Source: JBAOHV01 sp964450685
Lineage (GTDB): Bacteria > Actinomycetota > Acidimicrobiia > Acidimicrobiales > Microtrichaceae
Assembly (NCBI GenBank): GCA_964450685.1
Contig: CAYVDN010000012.1
Coordinates: 16,085 to 80,084, forward strand
Length of the DNA stretch: 64,000 nucleotides
Direction of reading: 5' to 3'
Shown here: in pieces, positions 63,384-64,000 of the stretch
Layout of the letters: every line of letters starts with the position of its first letter
How positions within the stretch are numbered: position 1 is the stretch's first letter
The notes under the pieces: generated by a model
The model's database searches: none
Told to the model about the DNA's origin: nothing
The model's input: the letters and a program-made list of their open reading frames with translations, nothing else
Position numbers and translations under genes: made by a program

Positions 63384-64000
63384 ATGTCCAAGGCCGTAGG
63401 AATCGATCTCGGTACCACCAACTCCGTCGTCTCGGTGCTCGAGGCCGGTGACGCAGTCGTGATCCCCAACGCCGAGGGCGCGCGTACCACTCCGTCGGTG
63501 GTGGCGTTCGCCAAGGACGGCGAGGTGCTCGTCGGCGAGGTCGCCAAGCGCCAGGCGGTCACCAACGCTGATAGGACCATCCGTTCCGTCAAGCGCCACA
63601 TGGGAACCAACTGGACCGTCGACATCGACGGCAAGAAGTACACCTCCCAGGAGATCTCGGCCCGCACGCTCATGAAGCTCAAGCGTGACGCCGAGGCGTA
63701 CCTGGGCGACACCGTCACCCAGGCCGTTATCACCGTGCCCGCCTACTTCGACGACGCGCAGCGCACCGCCACCAAGGAAGCCGGTCAGATCGCGGGGCTC
63801 GAGGTCCTGCGCATCATCAACGAGCCGACTGCGGCAGCGCTCGCCTACGGCATGGACAAGGAGACCGACGACCACACGATCCTGGTCTTCGACCTCGGCG
63901 GCGGCACGTTCGACGTGTCGGTGCTCGAGATCGGCGACGGCGTGTTCGAGGTCAAGTCGACCAACGGCGACACCCACCTCGGCGGCGACGACTACGACCA
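63384..64000 (+). CDS. dnaK: Chaperone protein DnaK, N-terminal part
   Basis: The first 205 codons of DnaK (Hsp70), running off the window end. The ATPase domain is clear: AVGIDLGTTNSVVSVLE, EGARTTPSVVAFA, RSVKRHMGT, VITVPAYFDDAQR, RIINEPTAAALAYG and ILVFDLGGGTFDVSVLE. The ATG at 63384 gives the usual MSKAVGIDLG; an in-frame ATG at 63375 would add three residues. The GrpE and DnaJ genes that usually follow lie outside. The leader (63180-63383) has a possible promoter but no complete known heat-shock operator. Confidence 0.97.
   Translation, partial: MSKAVGIDLGTTNSVVSVLEAGDAVVIPNAEGARTTPSVVAFAKDGEVLVGEVAKRQAVTNADRTIRSVKRHMGTNWTVDIDGKKYTSQEISARTLMKLKRDAEAYLGDTVTQAVITVPAYFDDAQRTATKEAGQIAGLEVLRIINEPTAAALAYGMDKETDDHTILVFDLGGGTFDVSVLEIGDGVFEVKSTNGDTHLGGDDYD

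Overview
This is a GC-rich actinobacterial chromosome segment, ordinary housekeeping and metabolic DNA rather than a prophage or plasmid. The best-fitting group is the Acidimicrobiia. That is inferred from the gene mix: actinobacterial acyl-CoA carboxylase epsilon subunit, crotonyl-CoA carboxylase/reductase, MftG-like GMC oxidoreductase, CtpI-like P-type ATPase, and a DUF7065/aminoglycoside-phosphotransferase-like/DUF6285 operon. Three runs of N (5237-5336, 9001-9010, 21645-21744) show that it is a draft scaffold. One of them (21645-21744) is an artefactual join between contig ends that share 55 identical bases.

Layout. 1-2101: end of the dnaX-ybaB-recR operon. 2200-4979: Rid protein, an AbiEi/DUF559 endonuclease-like gene bracketed by a palindromic element, and a thiolase. 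5034-8418: GNAT fragment, DUF3089 lipoprotein and a KhtTU-like K+/H+ antiporter pair. 8430-10255: crotonyl-CoA carboxylase/reductase and methylmalonyl-CoA epimerase. 10252-12180: two lipoproteins, one a hydrolase and one with two LCCL domains. 12201-19445: two formylglycine sulfatases, an SRPBCC protein, a 5'-3' exonuclease, an aldo/keto reductase and small membrane proteins. 19675-26613: an internally duplicated membrane permease, a frameshifted CtpI-like P-type ATPase and a small hydrophobic protein. 26695-31393: LuxR/MalT-like regulator, then a CstR-like persulfide sensor facing a persulfide dioxygenase-rhodanese fusion, with two matching operators between them. 31424-35296: K+ channel, MFS exporter, LigC-type DNA ligase and LOG-family protein. 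35360-39333: acyl-CoA carboxylase beta and epsilon subunits, a metallophosphoesterase and a class III CoA transferase. 39386-46386: degenerate GGDEF protein, secreted peptidase, asparaginase, Kup K+ transporter and a DUF1269 protein. 46413-50665: two GMC oxidoreductases around an enoyl-CoA hydratase. 50697-56245: HExxH membrane protein, 6-TM-like protein, DUF7065-APH-DUF6285 operon, a hypothetical gene, a gene remnant and a DUF433/DUF5615 toxin-antitoxin pair. 56346-64000: tRNA-Gly(CCC), dCTP deaminase, a cNMP-binding/EtfD-like/receiver operon, ParA-like ATPase, phosphoglycerate mutase, glycosyltransferase and the start of dnaK.

Themes. Several genes fit propionyl/ethylmalonyl-CoA and fatty-acid or sterol catabolism: ccr, epimerase, accD/accE, thiolase, enoyl-CoA hydratase, CoA transferase and an EtfD-like membrane oxidoreductase that would pass ETF electrons to menaquinone. 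Potassium handling recurs (KhtTU, K+ channel, Kup).

The most unusual structure is at 2668-3740. A near-perfect palindrome occurs on both sides of the AbiEi/DUF559 nuclease-like gene, in the same orientation, and a third, solitary copy lies 45 kb away at 48924-48972. The gene's ribosome-binding site and start codon are buried in a hairpin. Together this resembles a REP/RAYT-type self-spreading element built on a Vsr-like nuclease in place of an HUH transposase. That reading is a hypothesis; the repeats and the hairpin are directly visible.
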